64,000 nt of DNA from JAFLCL01 sp039809495 (GTDB lineage Bacteria; Myxococcota_A; Polyangia; Polyangiales; Sandaracinaceae): contig JBDHVC010000024.1 of the NCBI GenBank assembly GCA_039809495.1, forward strand, positions 1-64,000, read 5' to 3'. Below are positions 55,512 through 64,000 of this stretch, piece after piece. The notes beneath the pieces were generated by a model. The model did no database searches, was not told where the DNA came from, and worked only from the letters and a program-made list of their open reading frames with translations. How positions within the stretch are numbered: position 1 is the first letter of the stretch; the number at the start of each line of letters is the position of its first letter. The position numbers were made by a program, and so were the translations under genes.

Positions 55512-57044
55512 TCAGCGCGCGAACCAGCGAAAGAGGCCGCGTCGAAACGCGTCGCGCCTCCCGTCGCTCTGCCCGACGACGCGCGCGGCCTGCCACGCGG
55601 CGAGCAGCACGCCCTCGAGTCCGAGCCCCGGCAGGACCTGATCGTTCGCGAGCAGGACGTTCGGGATCGGGGTCCGCGTCGGGAACGCGGCGAGGCCGTG
55701 GGTGTGGGTCATCGGGTAGCCGAGGACGCTCGGCAGGGTCTTCTTTCCGCGCGCCCAGGGCTCGCTCGTCGGCACGTCGCGGCGGGCGCGCACGTCGCGC
55801 GCGGCGCGCCCGTCGTGAGGCGAGTCGACGTAGAGCAGGTGCTCGTCGAGGAAGGGCACGAGCGTCGCGATGGCGCTCACGATCCGCTCGCGCATCGTGT
55901 CGAGCGCCTCGTCCTCGTCCTCCACCAGCCGGCGCGGCAGGAGCGCCTCCACCGAGAGCAGGCGTCGCCCGGCGTCGTCGGCGCGGTGGGCCTCGAGGTG
56001 GAGGCAATTGGCCCCGGAGAGGGGAGCCTCGGGGCGCGGGACGTAGAAGACGTCGTGCGCCATCCCCGCCGGGAGCGCGTCGGCGTCGACGACGAGGTTG
56101 AGCGTGTAGCGGTAGTAGCGCACCACGGGCTCGCCCATGCGCTCGAAGAGGGCCTCGAGGAGCCGCCGATCGGGCAGCATGCCCAGGTACGACGAGATGT
56201 CCTGGCCGAGCAGGAGGTAGTCGGCGCCGATGTCGTCGCCCGAGGCCGCGAGCCGCACGCCCGTCGCGACGCCGCGGGGGCTCATGTGGAGGCGGTCGAT
56301 CTTGTCCTGCTCGAGGACCTCCCCCTTGTGCGCGCGGATCGAGGCGACGAGGAGCGATCGGAGCCCCTCGAGCCCGCCGCTGAACGACGCGCCGCTCGCG
56401 CACCAGCTCGTGAAGGCGCGGCGAGCTCGGAGCCCGTGCGCGTGATCCGGATCCATCGCGTCCGAGAACCGCAGCGGCGCGTGGACCACGAGGCGGAAGA
56501 GGTGCTCCTCGGGGATCGCGCGGAGTGGATCGCTCTCGTCGCGCTCGGTGGACGAGAGCGCCTCGAAGGCCTTCGCCACGGCGCGCCGCTCGAGGAAGGT
56601 CGTCGGAGGGAGGATCAGATCGCGATCGAGCACGCGATCGAGCGCCTCGCGCGTCTGCGCCTCGCGCTCGAAGAACGCCTCGAGGGCGCGCGCGACGTTC
56701 GGGAACTCCCGCTCGAGCTCGCGCGCGCGATCCGCGGGATCGATCGCGAGATCGAGGCGATGCCCCGGCAAGACGACCTGGAAGGCCGGGTCGTGCGTCA
56801 CCGCGCGCTGGCGGATGCTCTGGTGGAGCGCGAGCTCCGAGAAGACCTTCCTCGCGATCGGGGTGTCGGCGGCCGTGAAGTGGAAGGGCGCGCGCGAAAG
56901 CCGCATGCCCTCGAGCGCGTAGTCACCCGAGAGCGCCTCGTGCCGCACGACGAGCACCCGAAAGCCGCGACGCGCGAGCAGGGCGGCGGCGGTGAGCGCT
57001 CCGAGGTGCGCGCCGACCGCGATGACGTCGTACGAGCTCCGCAT
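55512..57044 (-). CDS. FAD-dependent oxidoreductase, carotenoid desaturase/isomerase-like
   Basis: 510 aa. An amino-oxidase-type N terminus, but the dinucleotide motif reads VGAHLGALTAAALLARRG, with His in place of the second Gly of GxGxxG. The C-terminal motif near LPGLGLEGVLLAAWQAARVV matches the FAD-binding end of phytoene desaturase/CrtISO-like proteins. The family's middle is divergent. It may act on a hydrophobic substrate or be an unusual redox protein. TACTCG lies 6 bases upstream of the ATG. The next gene downstream is glpD, 56 bp away. Confidence 0.75.
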   Translation of the reverse strand: MRSSYDVIAVGAHLGALTAAALLARRGFRVLVVRHEALSGDYALEGMRLSRAPFHFTAADTPIARKVFSELALHQSIRQRAVTHDPAFQVVLPGHRLDLAIDPADRARELEREFPNVARALEAFFEREAQTREALDRVLDRDLILPPTTFLERRAVAKAFEALSSTERDESDPLRAIPEEHLFRLVVHAPLRFSDAMDPDHAHGLRARRAFTSWCASGASFSGGLEGLRSLLVASIRAHKGEVLEQDKIDRLHMSPRGVATGVRLAASGDDIGADYLLLGQDISSYLGMLPDRRLLEALFERMGEPVVRYYRYTLNLVVDADALPAGMAHDVFYVPRPEAPLSGANCLHLEAHRADDAGRRLLSVEALLPRRLVEDEDEALDTMRERIVSAIATLVPFLDEHLLYVDSPHDGRAARDVRARRDVPTSEPWARGKKTLPSVLGYPMTHTHGLAAFPTRTPIPNVLLANDQVLPGLGLEGVLLAAWQAARVVGQSDGRRDAFRRGLFRWFAR

Positions 57045-57074
57045 GCGAAACGAGTAGCACGCGCGAGCGGACGC

Positions 57075-58124
57075 TCAGGCGAAGCGCACGCGCGCCTCGA
57101 AGTCGACGTCGGCCGCCACGGGCTCGACCTCTCCGACCTCGAAGGCGCGCTCGCCCACGTCCTCGAGCGCGTGGACGGCGTCGTACGCCGCGCTCGAGGG
57201 GACGACCGCGACGAGGCCGAGGCCGAGGTTGAAGGTGCGTCGCATCTCGTGATCGGTGATGTCCCCGAGCGCCTGGATCAGCGAGAAGACGGGCGGGAGC
57301 GTCCAGCGCGCGGGATCGAGGGCGACCCCCACGCCGTCCGGCAGGACGCGCGGCACGTTGCCGGGGAGCCCGCCGCCCGTGATGTGCGAGAGGGCGCGCA
57401 CGTCGAGGCCCCGATCGAGGAGCGCGCGGACGGCGCGCGCGTAGATCCGCGTCGGGCGCAGCATCGCGGCGCCGAGCGACTCGCCGAGCGCCTCGATGTG
57501 CGCGCCGAGCTCGAGCTTCGCGTGCTCGAGCAGCACCTTGCGCGCGAGGGAGAAGCCGTTCGAGTGCAGGCCGCTCGAGCCGATCCCGATCACCTTGTCG
57601 CCGGGCTCGACGCGTGTTCCGTCGATGAGCTTCTTGCGATCGACCACGCCGACGGCGAAGCCGGCGAGGTCGTACTCGCCTTCCGCGTACATCCCCGGCA
57701 TCTCGGCCGTCTCGCCGCCGAGCAGCGCGCAGCCCGCCTCCTCGCAGCCCTTCGCGATGCCTCGGATGACGTCGTGCGCGATCTCGACGTCGAGCTTCCC
57801 CGTCGCGAAGTAGTCGAGGAAGAAGAGCGGTCGCGCGCCCGAGGTGACGACGTCGTTCACGCACATCGCGACGAGGTCGATGCCCACCGTGTCGTGGACC
57901 CCCATCGCGAACGCGAGCTTGAGCTTCGTGCCCACGCCGTCCGTGCCCGAGACGAGGATGGGCTCCTCGAGCCCGCTCGGGAGCCCGCAGAGCCCGGCGA
58001 AGCCGCCCACGCCTGCGAGCAATTCGGGGATGCGGGTCCTCGCCGCGAGCGGCTTGATGCGCTCGACGAGCGCGTCGCCCGCGTCGACGTCGACGCCCGC
58101 GCCGCGATAGGTCAGGCCTGCCAT
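57075..58124 (-). CDS. purM: Phosphoribosylformylglycinamidine cyclo-ligase (AIR synthetase)
   Basis: Fifth step of purine biosynthesis: ATP-dependent closure of FGAM to AIR. The 349-aa product (E. coli 345) has YRGAGVDVDAGD, VSGTDGVGTKLKLA, DLVAMCVNDVVTSGA, LLGGETAEMPGMY, GSSGLHSNGFSLAR and HITGGGLPGNVPR: all the core motifs. The ATG at 58124 is fixed by the family N terminus. TAGGGT lies 10 bases upstream. It stands alone; no other pur genes are adjacent. Confidence 0.98.
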   Translation of the reverse strand: MAGLTYRGAGVDVDAGDALVERIKPLAARTRIPELLAGVGGFAGLCGLPSGLEEPILVSGTDGVGTKLKLAFAMGVHDTVGIDLVAMCVNDVVTSGARPLFFLDYFATGKLDVEIAHDVIRGIAKGCEEAGCALLGGETAEMPGMYAEGEYDLAGFAVGVVDRKKLIDGTRVEPGDKVIGIGSSGLHSNGFSLARKVLLEHAKLELGAHIEALGESLGAAMLRPTRIYARAVRALLDRGLDVRALSHITGGGLPGNVPRVLPDGVGVALDPARWTLPPVFSLIQALGDITDHEMRRTFNLGLGLVAVVPSSAAYDAVHALEDVGERAFEVGEVEPVAADVDFEARVRFA

Positions 58125-58134
58125 ACGGGGCGGG

Positions 58135-58140
58135 ACCCTA
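58135..58140 (-). promoter_or_regulatory. Candidate -10 element (TAGGGT) of purM
   Basis: TAGGGT ends 10 bases before the purM ATG on the minus strand; spacing is a little longer than that of the best leaderless candidates. Confidence 0.4.
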
Positions 58141-58345
58141 CCATCGAGGCGCGAGGAGAGGGCTCGAAATCGAGGGGATCGGCCGCTCCGCGGGGCGAAG
58201 CGCGCCCGTGGGGCGTGAGCGAATGTGATACCCGAGGCGTCCCCGCTCGCTCCCCGATAGCGAGTGTGTTTTCGTGAGGTTGCGACTTTCTTCGCGAGCC
58301 CTGTCGCGGCGTGTCAGACGCGAGCCTTTTGCCTCGTCTCGGTAA

Positions 58346-58362
58346 CTGATAATCCGTTCAGT
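58346..58362 (+). promoter_or_regulatory. LexA-type SOS box overlapping the imuA promoter
   Basis: CTGATAATCCGTTCAGT matches 15 of 17 positions of the Myxococcus LexA consensus CTRHAMRYBYGTTCAGS as I recall it, including the invariant GTTCAG. The same bases contain GATAAT (58348-58353), a good -10 hexamer, so LexA would block RNA polymerase directly. The start codon of imuA lies 18 bases downstream of the box. Confidence 0.8.
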
Positions 58363-58379
58363 TCACCCGAGGCTCGAAG

Positions 58380-59042
58380 ATGGCTGCCTCCCACGTCCTC
58401 TCAGCGCTCCGGCGCTCGATCTCGCTCGCCCGTCCCGACGCGGAGCGGGACGAGCCGCTCCACCTCTCCCCCTCGCTCGACGAGGCCCTCGCGGGGGGGC
58501 TCGGTCGTGGTGAGGTGATCGAGGTCGCGAGCCCCGGGGGGCTCGCGGGGGCCACCTCCTTCGCGCTCACGGCGTGCGCCGCGGCGCAGCGCGAGGCGCG
58601 AACGCTCGGCTCCTCCGCGTGGTGCGCCTGGATCGATCCCTCGCGGACGCTCTACGCGCTCGGCGCCGAGGCGCGCGACGTCGATCTCGCGCGCCTGCTC
58701 GTCGCGACGCCCACGCGCGAGGCGCTCGGGCGCACGGCCGTGCGCGTCGCGAAGAGCCACGTCTTCTCCGTCGTCGTGGTCGACGCGAGCACGCTCGGCT
58801 CGCTCGACGCGTGGCCCAACGAGGTCCGGCGCTTCTCGCTCGCCGTCGAGGGGACGAGCACCCTCGTCCTGCTCCTCACGGCGATCGAGGCCCGCCGCGC
58901 GCTGCCGCTGCCCGCCGCGCGCCGGATCGAGCTCTCCCGAGCGCGCGAGGGCGAGCTCTCGCTCCGGATCGCGAAGGATCGGCGTGGGCGCGTGAGCGGC
59001 TGGCGACACCTCGACTGGGAGCGCGCGTGGAGGGCCGCGTGA
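58380..59042 (+). CDS. imuA: ImuA, RecA-like mutasome component
   Basis: 220 aa. A RecA/SulA-like fold: LDEALAGGLGRGEVIEVASPG near the N terminus with a glycine-rich loop in place of a standard Walker A (no GKT/S), and the strand-helix pattern VVVVDASTLGSLDAWPNEVRRF. In other bacteria ImuA is a non-catalytic scaffold for ImuB and DnaE2 in damage-induced mutagenesis. The GTG of imuB overlaps its stop (GTGA). The upstream LexA box supports the assignment. Confidence 0.88.
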   Translation: MAASHVLSALRRSISLARPDAERDEPLHLSPSLDEALAGGLGRGEVIEVASPGGLAGATSFALTACAAAQREARTLGSSAWCAWIDPSRTLYALGAEARDVDLARLLVATPTREALGRTAVRVAKSHVFSVVVVDASTLGSLDAWPNEVRRFSLAVEGTSTLVLLLTAIEARRALPLPAARRIELSRAREGELSLRIAKDRRGRVSGWRHLDWERAWRAA

Positions 59043-60748
59043 GCCGGCCTCCGCGCGTATCGAGGCCCGAGCGGCGCGTGCTCGCCGCCGTGGCGACGGA
59101 GCTCCCCCTCGCGCTCGCGCGGCGCAGGAGCCCCGCTCGCGTGAGCGGAGCGCCGCCGCTCGTCATCCTCTCGCGCGAGGAGGGGCTCGTCATCGGCGCG
59201 AGCTCCGAGGCGCTCGCGCGTGGGGTCCGCGTCGGGCAGAGCGGCGTGGTCGCCAACGCGCACGCCGCGGTGCGCTTCGCGACGCTCGCGCGATCCGAGC
59301 TCCACGAGGAGCTCGAGCGCATCGCCGAGAGCCTCTCGGATCTCGCGCCGACGGTCGCGATCGCGCTCGCCCGAGAGGGCGTGGAGGAGGGGGCCCTCGC
59401 GGCGAGCGACACCGTCTGGCTCGACGTGACGGGCGTGGTGCGGCGAGGCGACGCCGAGCAGGCGCTCGCGCGCGAGGTCGTGGCGCGCGTCGAGGCGCGC
59501 TCGATCACGGCGCGCGTCGCGATCGCCTCCGGCCCCCGCGTGGCCCGAGCCCTCGCGCGTCACGAGCCCCCCGCTCGCGCGAGCGCCCTCGCGGGCGAGC
59601 GGGAGTCCGCGCGTCTCGGCCTGCTCCCCGTCGAGGCGCTCGTCTCGGACGAGCGGGCGCTCGACGTCCTCGCGCGCCTGGGCCTGCGCACGCTCCTCGA
59701 GCTGACGCGCCTCCCGCGAGGCGAGCTCGTCGCGCGCGGCGGCGCGGAGGTCGCGTGGGCGCTCGATCGGCTCGACGCGCGACGCGACGGACGGGATCGG
59801 ACGCCGCTCGCGCCGTGGTCGCCGTCGCCTCGCCTGATCGAGGAGCAGCGCTTCGACGAGGGCTTCTCGAGCCGAGAGGGCCTGCTCTTCGTCACGCGGA
59901 GCCTCCTCGCGCGCCTCGCCGCGCGGCTGCTCGCGCGAGGGCAGGCGACGGGGCGCCTGCGCGCGCGCCTCACGCTCGATCCGGCGTGGGTGCGGTGGGA
60001 GGCGAGCGCGCGCGCGGATCGAGGGGATCCTCGCCCGCTCTCTGGCGTGATCGAGCTCGAACTCCCGCTCCCCGCTCCGCTCTTCGAGGCGCGAGCGCTC
60101 TTCTCGACGCTCTCCATCCCGATCGAGCGGGTGGAGCTGCCGGCCGACGTCGTCGCCGTCGCGATCGAGGCGGCGGAGCTCGCTCGCGCCGAGCGCGTCC
60201 AGCTCGCGCTGACGGGCGCGCGCCGCCTCGATCCCGCGCGCCTCACCCACCTCTTCGCGGAGCTCCGGGCCGATCTCGGACCGGAGAACGTCGGCGTCTT
60301 CGTTCACGTCGACGCGCACCCGCCCGAGCGCAAGGCCCAGCTCAGCGCGCGCCTCGAACCGCGCGACCTCGAGCGACGAGCCGCGAAGACGAGGAGCCGC
60401 GCGCCCTCGGCGGCGAGACGGGGAGAGGATCCGCGCGCCTCCTCGGCCGCGCTCCGGCCGACGCGCCTCGTCGATCCTCCTTACGCGGTCGAGCTTCGAG
60501 GGGGGGACGCGGGCGGCGAGAGCGCGTGCGCGGTGGGCGCGCGGCTCCTCGTCGAGGGGCGCGCCTACGAGGTCGAGCGGATCGACGAGGTGCTCCGGCT
60601 CGAGGGCGTCGAGTGGTGGAGGCGGCCCATCTCGCGGGCGTACCGCGCGCTCCGCCTCGCGGCGATCCCCTCGCGCGAGCGGAGCGAGGCCCTCGTCTTC
60701 GTCGAGCCCGCGAGCGGGCGCGTGTTCCTCCACGGGTGGTTCGAGTGA
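59039..60748 (+). CDS. imuB: ImuB, Y-family polymerase-like mutasome protein without catalytic acidic residues
   Basis: 569 aa. The N-terminal RRVLAAVATELPLALAR and the DTVWLDVTG strand correspond to the Y-family palm, but the usual catalytic S-[IV]-DE cluster is absent. The little finger-like domain follows, then an Arg-rich linker and a C-terminal ImuB domain (about 470-569) including LRPTRLVDPPYAVELRG and WWRRPISRAY. ImuB recruits DnaE2 to the beta clamp in other bacteria; QLSARL near residue 431 is a weak clamp-motif candidate. Start and stop are chained to both neighbours by GTGA overlaps. Confidence 0.9.
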   Translation: MSRPPRVSRPERRVLAAVATELPLALARRRSPARVSGAPPLVILSREEGLVIGASSEALARGVRVGQSGVVANAHAAVRFATLARSELHEELERIAESLSDLAPTVAIALAREGVEEGALAASDTVWLDVTGVVRRGDAEQALAREVVARVEARSITARVAIASGPRVARALARHEPPARASALAGERESARLGLLPVEALVSDERALDVLARLGLRTLLELTRLPRGELVARGGAEVAWALDRLDARRDGRDRTPLAPWSPSPRLIEEQRFDEGFSSREGLLFVTRSLLARLAARLLARGQATGRLRARLTLDPAWVRWEASARADRGDPRPLSGVIELELPLPAPLFEARALFSTLSIPIERVELPADVVAVAIEAAELARAERVQLALTGARRLDPARLTHLFAELRADLGPENVGVFVHVDAHPPERKAQLSARLEPRDLERRAAKTRSRAPSAARRGEDPRASSAALRPTRLVDPPYAVELRGGDAGGESACAVGARLLVEGRAYEVERIDEVLRLEGVEWWRRPISRAYRALRLAAIPSRERSEALVFVEPASGRVFLHGWFE

Positions 60749-63700
60749 GCTTCGTCGAGCTGCTCGCGCGCTCGTCGTTCTCGTTCCTCGAGGGCGCCTC
60801 CCAGCCCGGCGAGCTCGCCCTCGCGGCGCACGCGCTCGGGATGGACGCGCTCGCGATCTGTGATCGCAACGGCCTCTACGGGCTCCCGCGCGCGCTCTCG
60901 GCGATCCGCGCGATGGCGAAGGAGACGCCGCCGCGCACCCTGCGCCTCGTGGTCGGCGTCGAGCTCGAGCTCGAGGACGAAGAGACGCGCGCTCCGCTGG
61001 GCTCGATCGCGATCCTCGTCGAGGACGAGGCGGGCTACGCGAAGCTCTCACGCCTGATCACCCGCGCGCACGCCTCCCACGAGAAGGGCGCGGCGGGGCT
61101 CTCGCGCTCGGCGCTCGCGTCGGAGGGGGGGCAGGGGCTCTTCGTGATCCTGCCGATCGAGCTCGCGTGGCGCGCCAAGCTGGAGGCGACGGTACGCGCG
61201 CTCCGCGATGCCTTCGCCGATCGGCTCTTCTCGGCGGTGTGGCGCGAGAGGACGCCGGAGGACGAGGCGCGGATCCGCGTCGCGCGAGGCCTCGAGGCGC
61301 GCCTCGGCGTTCTCCCCCTGGCGAGCGCGCGGCCCCTCTATCACGAGCGATCCCGCCGCCCGCTGCTCGACGTCGTGACGTGCATCCGCGAGGGGACGAC
61401 GCTCGACGCGGCGGGGACGCGCCTCGCGGTGAACGCCGAGCGCTGCCTCCTCGGCCACGACGCGATGCGCGCGCGTTTCCCGGACGATCCCGCGTGGATC
61501 GAGCGCACGGGCGAGCTGGCCGCGCGCTGCCGGTTCTCGCTCGAGGACGTCCGCTACCGCTTCCCGAGCGAGCGCGCGTGCCTCCCCGGCGAGGGCCCGG
61601 ACGGGGCGCTCCGCCGCGTCGTCGAGGAGGGCTGCCGCAGGCGCTACCCGGGCGGCGTCCCAGCGCGGGTGCGCGCGCAGCTCGAGCGCGAGCTCGCGCT
61701 CATCCAGCAGCTCGAGGTCGCCCCGTACTTCTTGAGCGTCCACGAGATCGTCGAGCTGGCGCGCGAGAAGCGGATCCTCTGCCAGGGGCGCGGCAGCGCG
61801 GCGAACAGCGCGGTCTGCTACGTCATCGGCGTGACGGCGGTCGATCCCGCGCGCCACGAGATGCTCTTCGAGCGCTTCCTCTCCGCCGAGCGCGCCGAGC
61901 CGCCGGACATCGACGTCGACTTCGAGCACGAGCGCCGCGAGGAGGTGATCCAGGCGATCTACCGAGGCTGGGGCCGCGAACGCGCCGCGATGGCGGCCGC
62001 GGTGATCGCCTATCGCGGCAAGAGCGCGCTCCGCGAGGTGGGCAAGGTCTTCGGCCTCCCCGACGCGGAGCTCGGCCGCCTCGCGAGGCTCGCCGCGATG
62101 CGCGGCTTCGAGTGGGCCAACCCCGAGGATCTCGCCGACTCGAGGCGCCGCGACGAGCGCCTGCGGGATCTCGGCTTCCACCCCGAGGACGCGCGCCTGC
62201 GGCAGATCCTCGCCCTCGCGAGCCAGCTCAGGGGCCTCCCGCGCCACCTGTCGATCCACACCGGCGGCTTCATCCTCTCGAGCGAGCCCCTCGATCGCGT
62301 CTCGCCCATCGAGCCCGCGCGCATGGAGGGGCGTACCGTCATCCCCTGGGACAAGGACGACCTCGACACGCTCGGGTTCTTCAAGGTCGACGTGCTCGCG
62401 CTCGGCATGCTGACGGCGATCCGCAAGACGCTCGCCACCCTGCACGAGCGCGGCGAGCTCGCGGGCTCGCGCGATCCCGCGACGGGCGCCCCGCTCCCCT
62501 TCGATCCGATCGAGGCCCTGGCGCGCATCCCGCCCGAGGATCCGCGGGTCTACGAGGCCATCGCGCGCGCGGACACGGTCGGCGTCTTCCAGATCGAGAG
62601 CCGCGCCCAGCGCGCGATGCTCCCGCGCCTTCGGCCGCGCACCTTCTACGATCTCGTCATCGAGGTCGCGATCGTGCGCCCGGGGCCGATCCAGGGCGGG
62701 ATGATTCATCCTTACCTCCGCAGGCGCATGGGCGAGGAGCGCCCCGACGCGCCGCACCCCTCGCTCGAGCCGATCCTCGCGCGCACGCTCGGCGTGCCGA
62801 TCTTTCAGGAGCAGGTGATGCGCCTCGCGATGGACGGCGCGGGCTACACGCCGGGCGAGGCCGATCAGCTCCGCCGCGACATGGCCGCGTGGCGGCGGGG
62901 CGGCGATCTCGCGCGCCACCGCGAGCGCCTGCTCGCGGGCTTCGCGAAGAAGGGCATCGAGCCCTCGTTCGCCGAGCGCCTCTACGAGCAGATCCTCGGC
63001 TTCGCCGAGTACGGCTTCCCCGAGTCGCACGCGGCGAGCTTCGCGCTGCTCGTCTACGCCTCGGCCTGGCTCAAGGTGCACCACCCGGCGGCCTTCCTCG
63101 CGGCGCTCCTGAATTCGCAGCCGATGGGCTTCTACAGCGCGAGCTCGCTCGTCCAGGACGCCCGCGAGCACGGCGTCGAGGTGCTCGCGTCGGACGTCGG
63201 CGAGAGCGGCTGGGACACGCGCGTCCTAGGGGAGCCCGCCGTCGTACGCCTCGGCCTCCGGCAGATCGTGGGGCTGCGGAGGGAGCACGCCGATGCCATC
63301 GTGCTCGCGCGGGGCGATGGCCCCTTCGTCAGCATCGCCGATCTCCGCGCCCGCACGCGGCTCGAGGAGGCCACGCTGGATCGGCTCGCCTCCGCGGGCG
63401 CGCTCTCCTCGCTCGAGCCCGACCGGCGCCAGGCGATGTGGAGGGCCCGCGCGCGGGCGGGCGAGGGCCTCTTTCGCGCGGTCGAGCTCGAGCCACCCGG
63501 CTCCGTCTCGGGCCTCGAGCCCATGACGCGCTACGAACAGCTCCTCCTCGACTACGCGCACACGCGCCTCTCGGTCGAGGATCACCCGCTCGCGCACCTC
63601 CGCGCCTCGCTCCGCGCCCGCGGCGTGTGCACCGCGCGCGAGCTCGGGCGCCTGCCGCACCACGCGAGCGCCACCGTCGCGGGCCTCGTCATCGGCCGCC

Positions 63701-63960
63701 AGCGCCCCGTCACCTCGAGCGGCGTCACCTTCGTCACGCTCGAGGACGAGACGGGCGTCGCGAACCTCGTCGTCTGGCGCGACGTCTTCGAGGCCCACTT
63801 CCGGCTCGCCGCCCACGCCATGGCGCTCGTCGTCCACGGCAGGGTGGAGCGCCAGGAGCTCCCCGCCTCCGAGGCGCCGGTCGTCCACCTCGTCGCGAGG
63901 CGCTTCGAGCGGCTGGAGGTGCCGGGCCTCGAGGGGGTGCGCTCGCGGGATTTTCATTGA
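60745..63960 (+). CDS. dnaE2: Error-prone DNA polymerase III alpha subunit DnaE2 (ImuC)
   Basis: 1071 aa C-family polymerase for translesion synthesis. Catalytic PDIDVDFEHERREEVIQ (Asp388, Asp390 and Asp392 region), RGSAANSAVCY, the IHTGGFILSS block, the polymerase HhH and OB segments, and the C-terminal ATVAGLVIGRQRPVTSSGVTFVTL OB-fold. The N-terminal PHP domain reads VELLARSSFSFLEGAS: the metal-binding HxH is lost, as in other DnaE2s. The GTG at 60745 is in the imuB stop overlap; upstream in-frame sequence is shadow. The SOS box controls all three genes. Confidence 0.96.
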   Translation: MSFVELLARSSFSFLEGASQPGELALAAHALGMDALAICDRNGLYGLPRALSAIRAMAKETPPRTLRLVVGVELELEDEETRAPLGSIAILVEDEAGYAKLSRLITRAHASHEKGAAGLSRSALASEGGQGLFVILPIELAWRAKLEATVRALRDAFADRLFSAVWRERTPEDEARIRVARGLEARLGVLPLASARPLYHERSRRPLLDVVTCIREGTTLDAAGTRLAVNAERCLLGHDAMRARFPDDPAWIERTGELAARCRFSLEDVRYRFPSERACLPGEGPDGALRRVVEEGCRRRYPGGVPARVRAQLERELALIQQLEVAPYFLSVHEIVELAREKRILCQGRGSAANSAVCYVIGVTAVDPARHEMLFERFLSAERAEPPDIDVDFEHERREEVIQAIYRGWGRERAAMAAAVIAYRGKSALREVGKVFGLPDAELGRLARLAAMRGFEWANPEDLADSRRRDERLRDLGFHPEDARLRQILALASQLRGLPRHLSIHTGGFILSSEPLDRVSPIEPARMEGRTVIPWDKDDLDTLGFFKVDVLALGMLTAIRKTLATLHERGELAGSRDPATGAPLPFDPIEALARIPPEDPRVYEAIARADTVGVFQIESRAQRAMLPRLRPRTFYDLVIEVAIVRPGPIQGGMIHPYLRRRMGEERPDAPHPSLEPILARTLGVPIFQEQVMRLAMDGAGYTPGEADQLRRDMAAWRRGGDLARHRERLLAGFAKKGIEPSFAERLYEQILGFAEYGFPESHAASFALLVYASAWLKVHHPAAFLAALLNSQPMGFYSASSLVQDAREHGVEVLASDVGESGWDTRVLGEPAVVRLGLRQIVGLRREHADAIVLARGDGPFVSIADLRARTRLEEATLDRLASAGALSSLEPDRRQAMWRARARAGEGLFRAVELEPPGSVSGLEPMTRYEQLLLDYAHTRLSVEDHPLAHLRASLRARGVCTARELGRLPHHASATVAGLVIGRQRPVTSSGVTFVTLEDETGVANLVVWRDVFEAHFRLAAHAMALVVHGRVERQELPASEAPVVHLVARRFERLEVPGLEGVRSRDFH

Positions 63961-64000
63961 AACGATTACCAGACTGGCATTCCCACTCGAACCTGTTCAG

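Noticed and set aside
63984..64000. Bacillus-type LexA box (GAAC-N4-GTTC) at the window end
   Set aside because: The spacing between GAAC and GTTC is 2, not 4; only a Myxococcus-type half-site remains, reported as a weak finding.

Overview
The window is a GC-rich, gene-dense chromosomal segment with very short intergenic gaps. It most resembles a Myxococcota (former deltaproteobacterial) chromosome, plausibly Polyangiales/Sandaracinus-like. The clues are a Ser/Thr kinase with a PEGA tail, many large beta-propeller-like or TPR lipoproteins, a type IV pilus system with a PilS/PilR pair and a sigma-54 promoter, a Myxococcus-type LexA box, and the gene content of the pheA/aroA/cmk/rpsA block. Lineage is an inference; no 16S or tRNA gene is present. 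I see no transposase, integrase, CRISPR array or prophage gene.
Layout. 0-13 kb: the end of an acidic-tailed protein, glyQ-glyS, a truncated PPDK-like protein, a PknB-type kinase, two coupled lipoproteins and mutS. 13-18.4 kb: a degenerate chorismate mutase/prephenate dehydratase-like gene, aroA, cmk and rpsA, closed by a hairpin terminator. 18.4-26.5 kb: four multi-pass membrane proteins (two glycosyltransferase-like proteins with TPR tails, an AI-2E-family permease and a spermidine-synthase/TPR fusion). 26.5-33.8 kb: a pilus region on the minus strand (pilR, a 746-aa membrane protein, two pilin genes and a TPR protein), with a TPR lipoprotein diverging from it. 33.8-49.6 kb: lipoproteins, HMG-CoA lyase, a GT4 glycosyltransferase, an outer-membrane barrel, an FG-GAP lipoprotein, an FAH-family enzyme, a formylglycine-generating-enzyme-like lipoprotein, the RNase P RNA, a sugar epimerase, an HPt protein and two alpha/beta hydrolases. 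49.5-53.8 kb: pilT-pilC-pilS. 53.8-58.1 kb: glpD, a carotenoid-desaturase-like oxidoreductase and purM. 58.1-64 kb: a LexA-type box followed by imuA-imuB-dnaE2.
How the genes work together. The pilus genes form two blocks about 17 kb apart: the retraction ATPase, platform protein and sensor kinase (pilT-C-S), and the regulator with pilins (pilR...pilA). PilR probably acts on a strong sigma-54 promoter (TGGCATG-N4-TTGCT) in front of the proximal pilin, whereas the other pilin is translationally coupled to a membrane protein that is itself coupled to pilR. Both pilins carry a 12-residue EF-hand-like loop. The imuA-imuB-dnaE2 cassette is a damage-inducible mutasome whose three genes are chained by 4-base start/stop overlaps.
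A recurrent regulatory pattern stands out. At least eight probable first-in-unit genes have a TANNNT hexamer ending 6-8 bases before the start codon and little or no Shine-Dalgarno sequence, which is the geometry of leaderless transcription. Genes inside operons instead use ATGA, GTGA, TTGA or TGATG overlaps.
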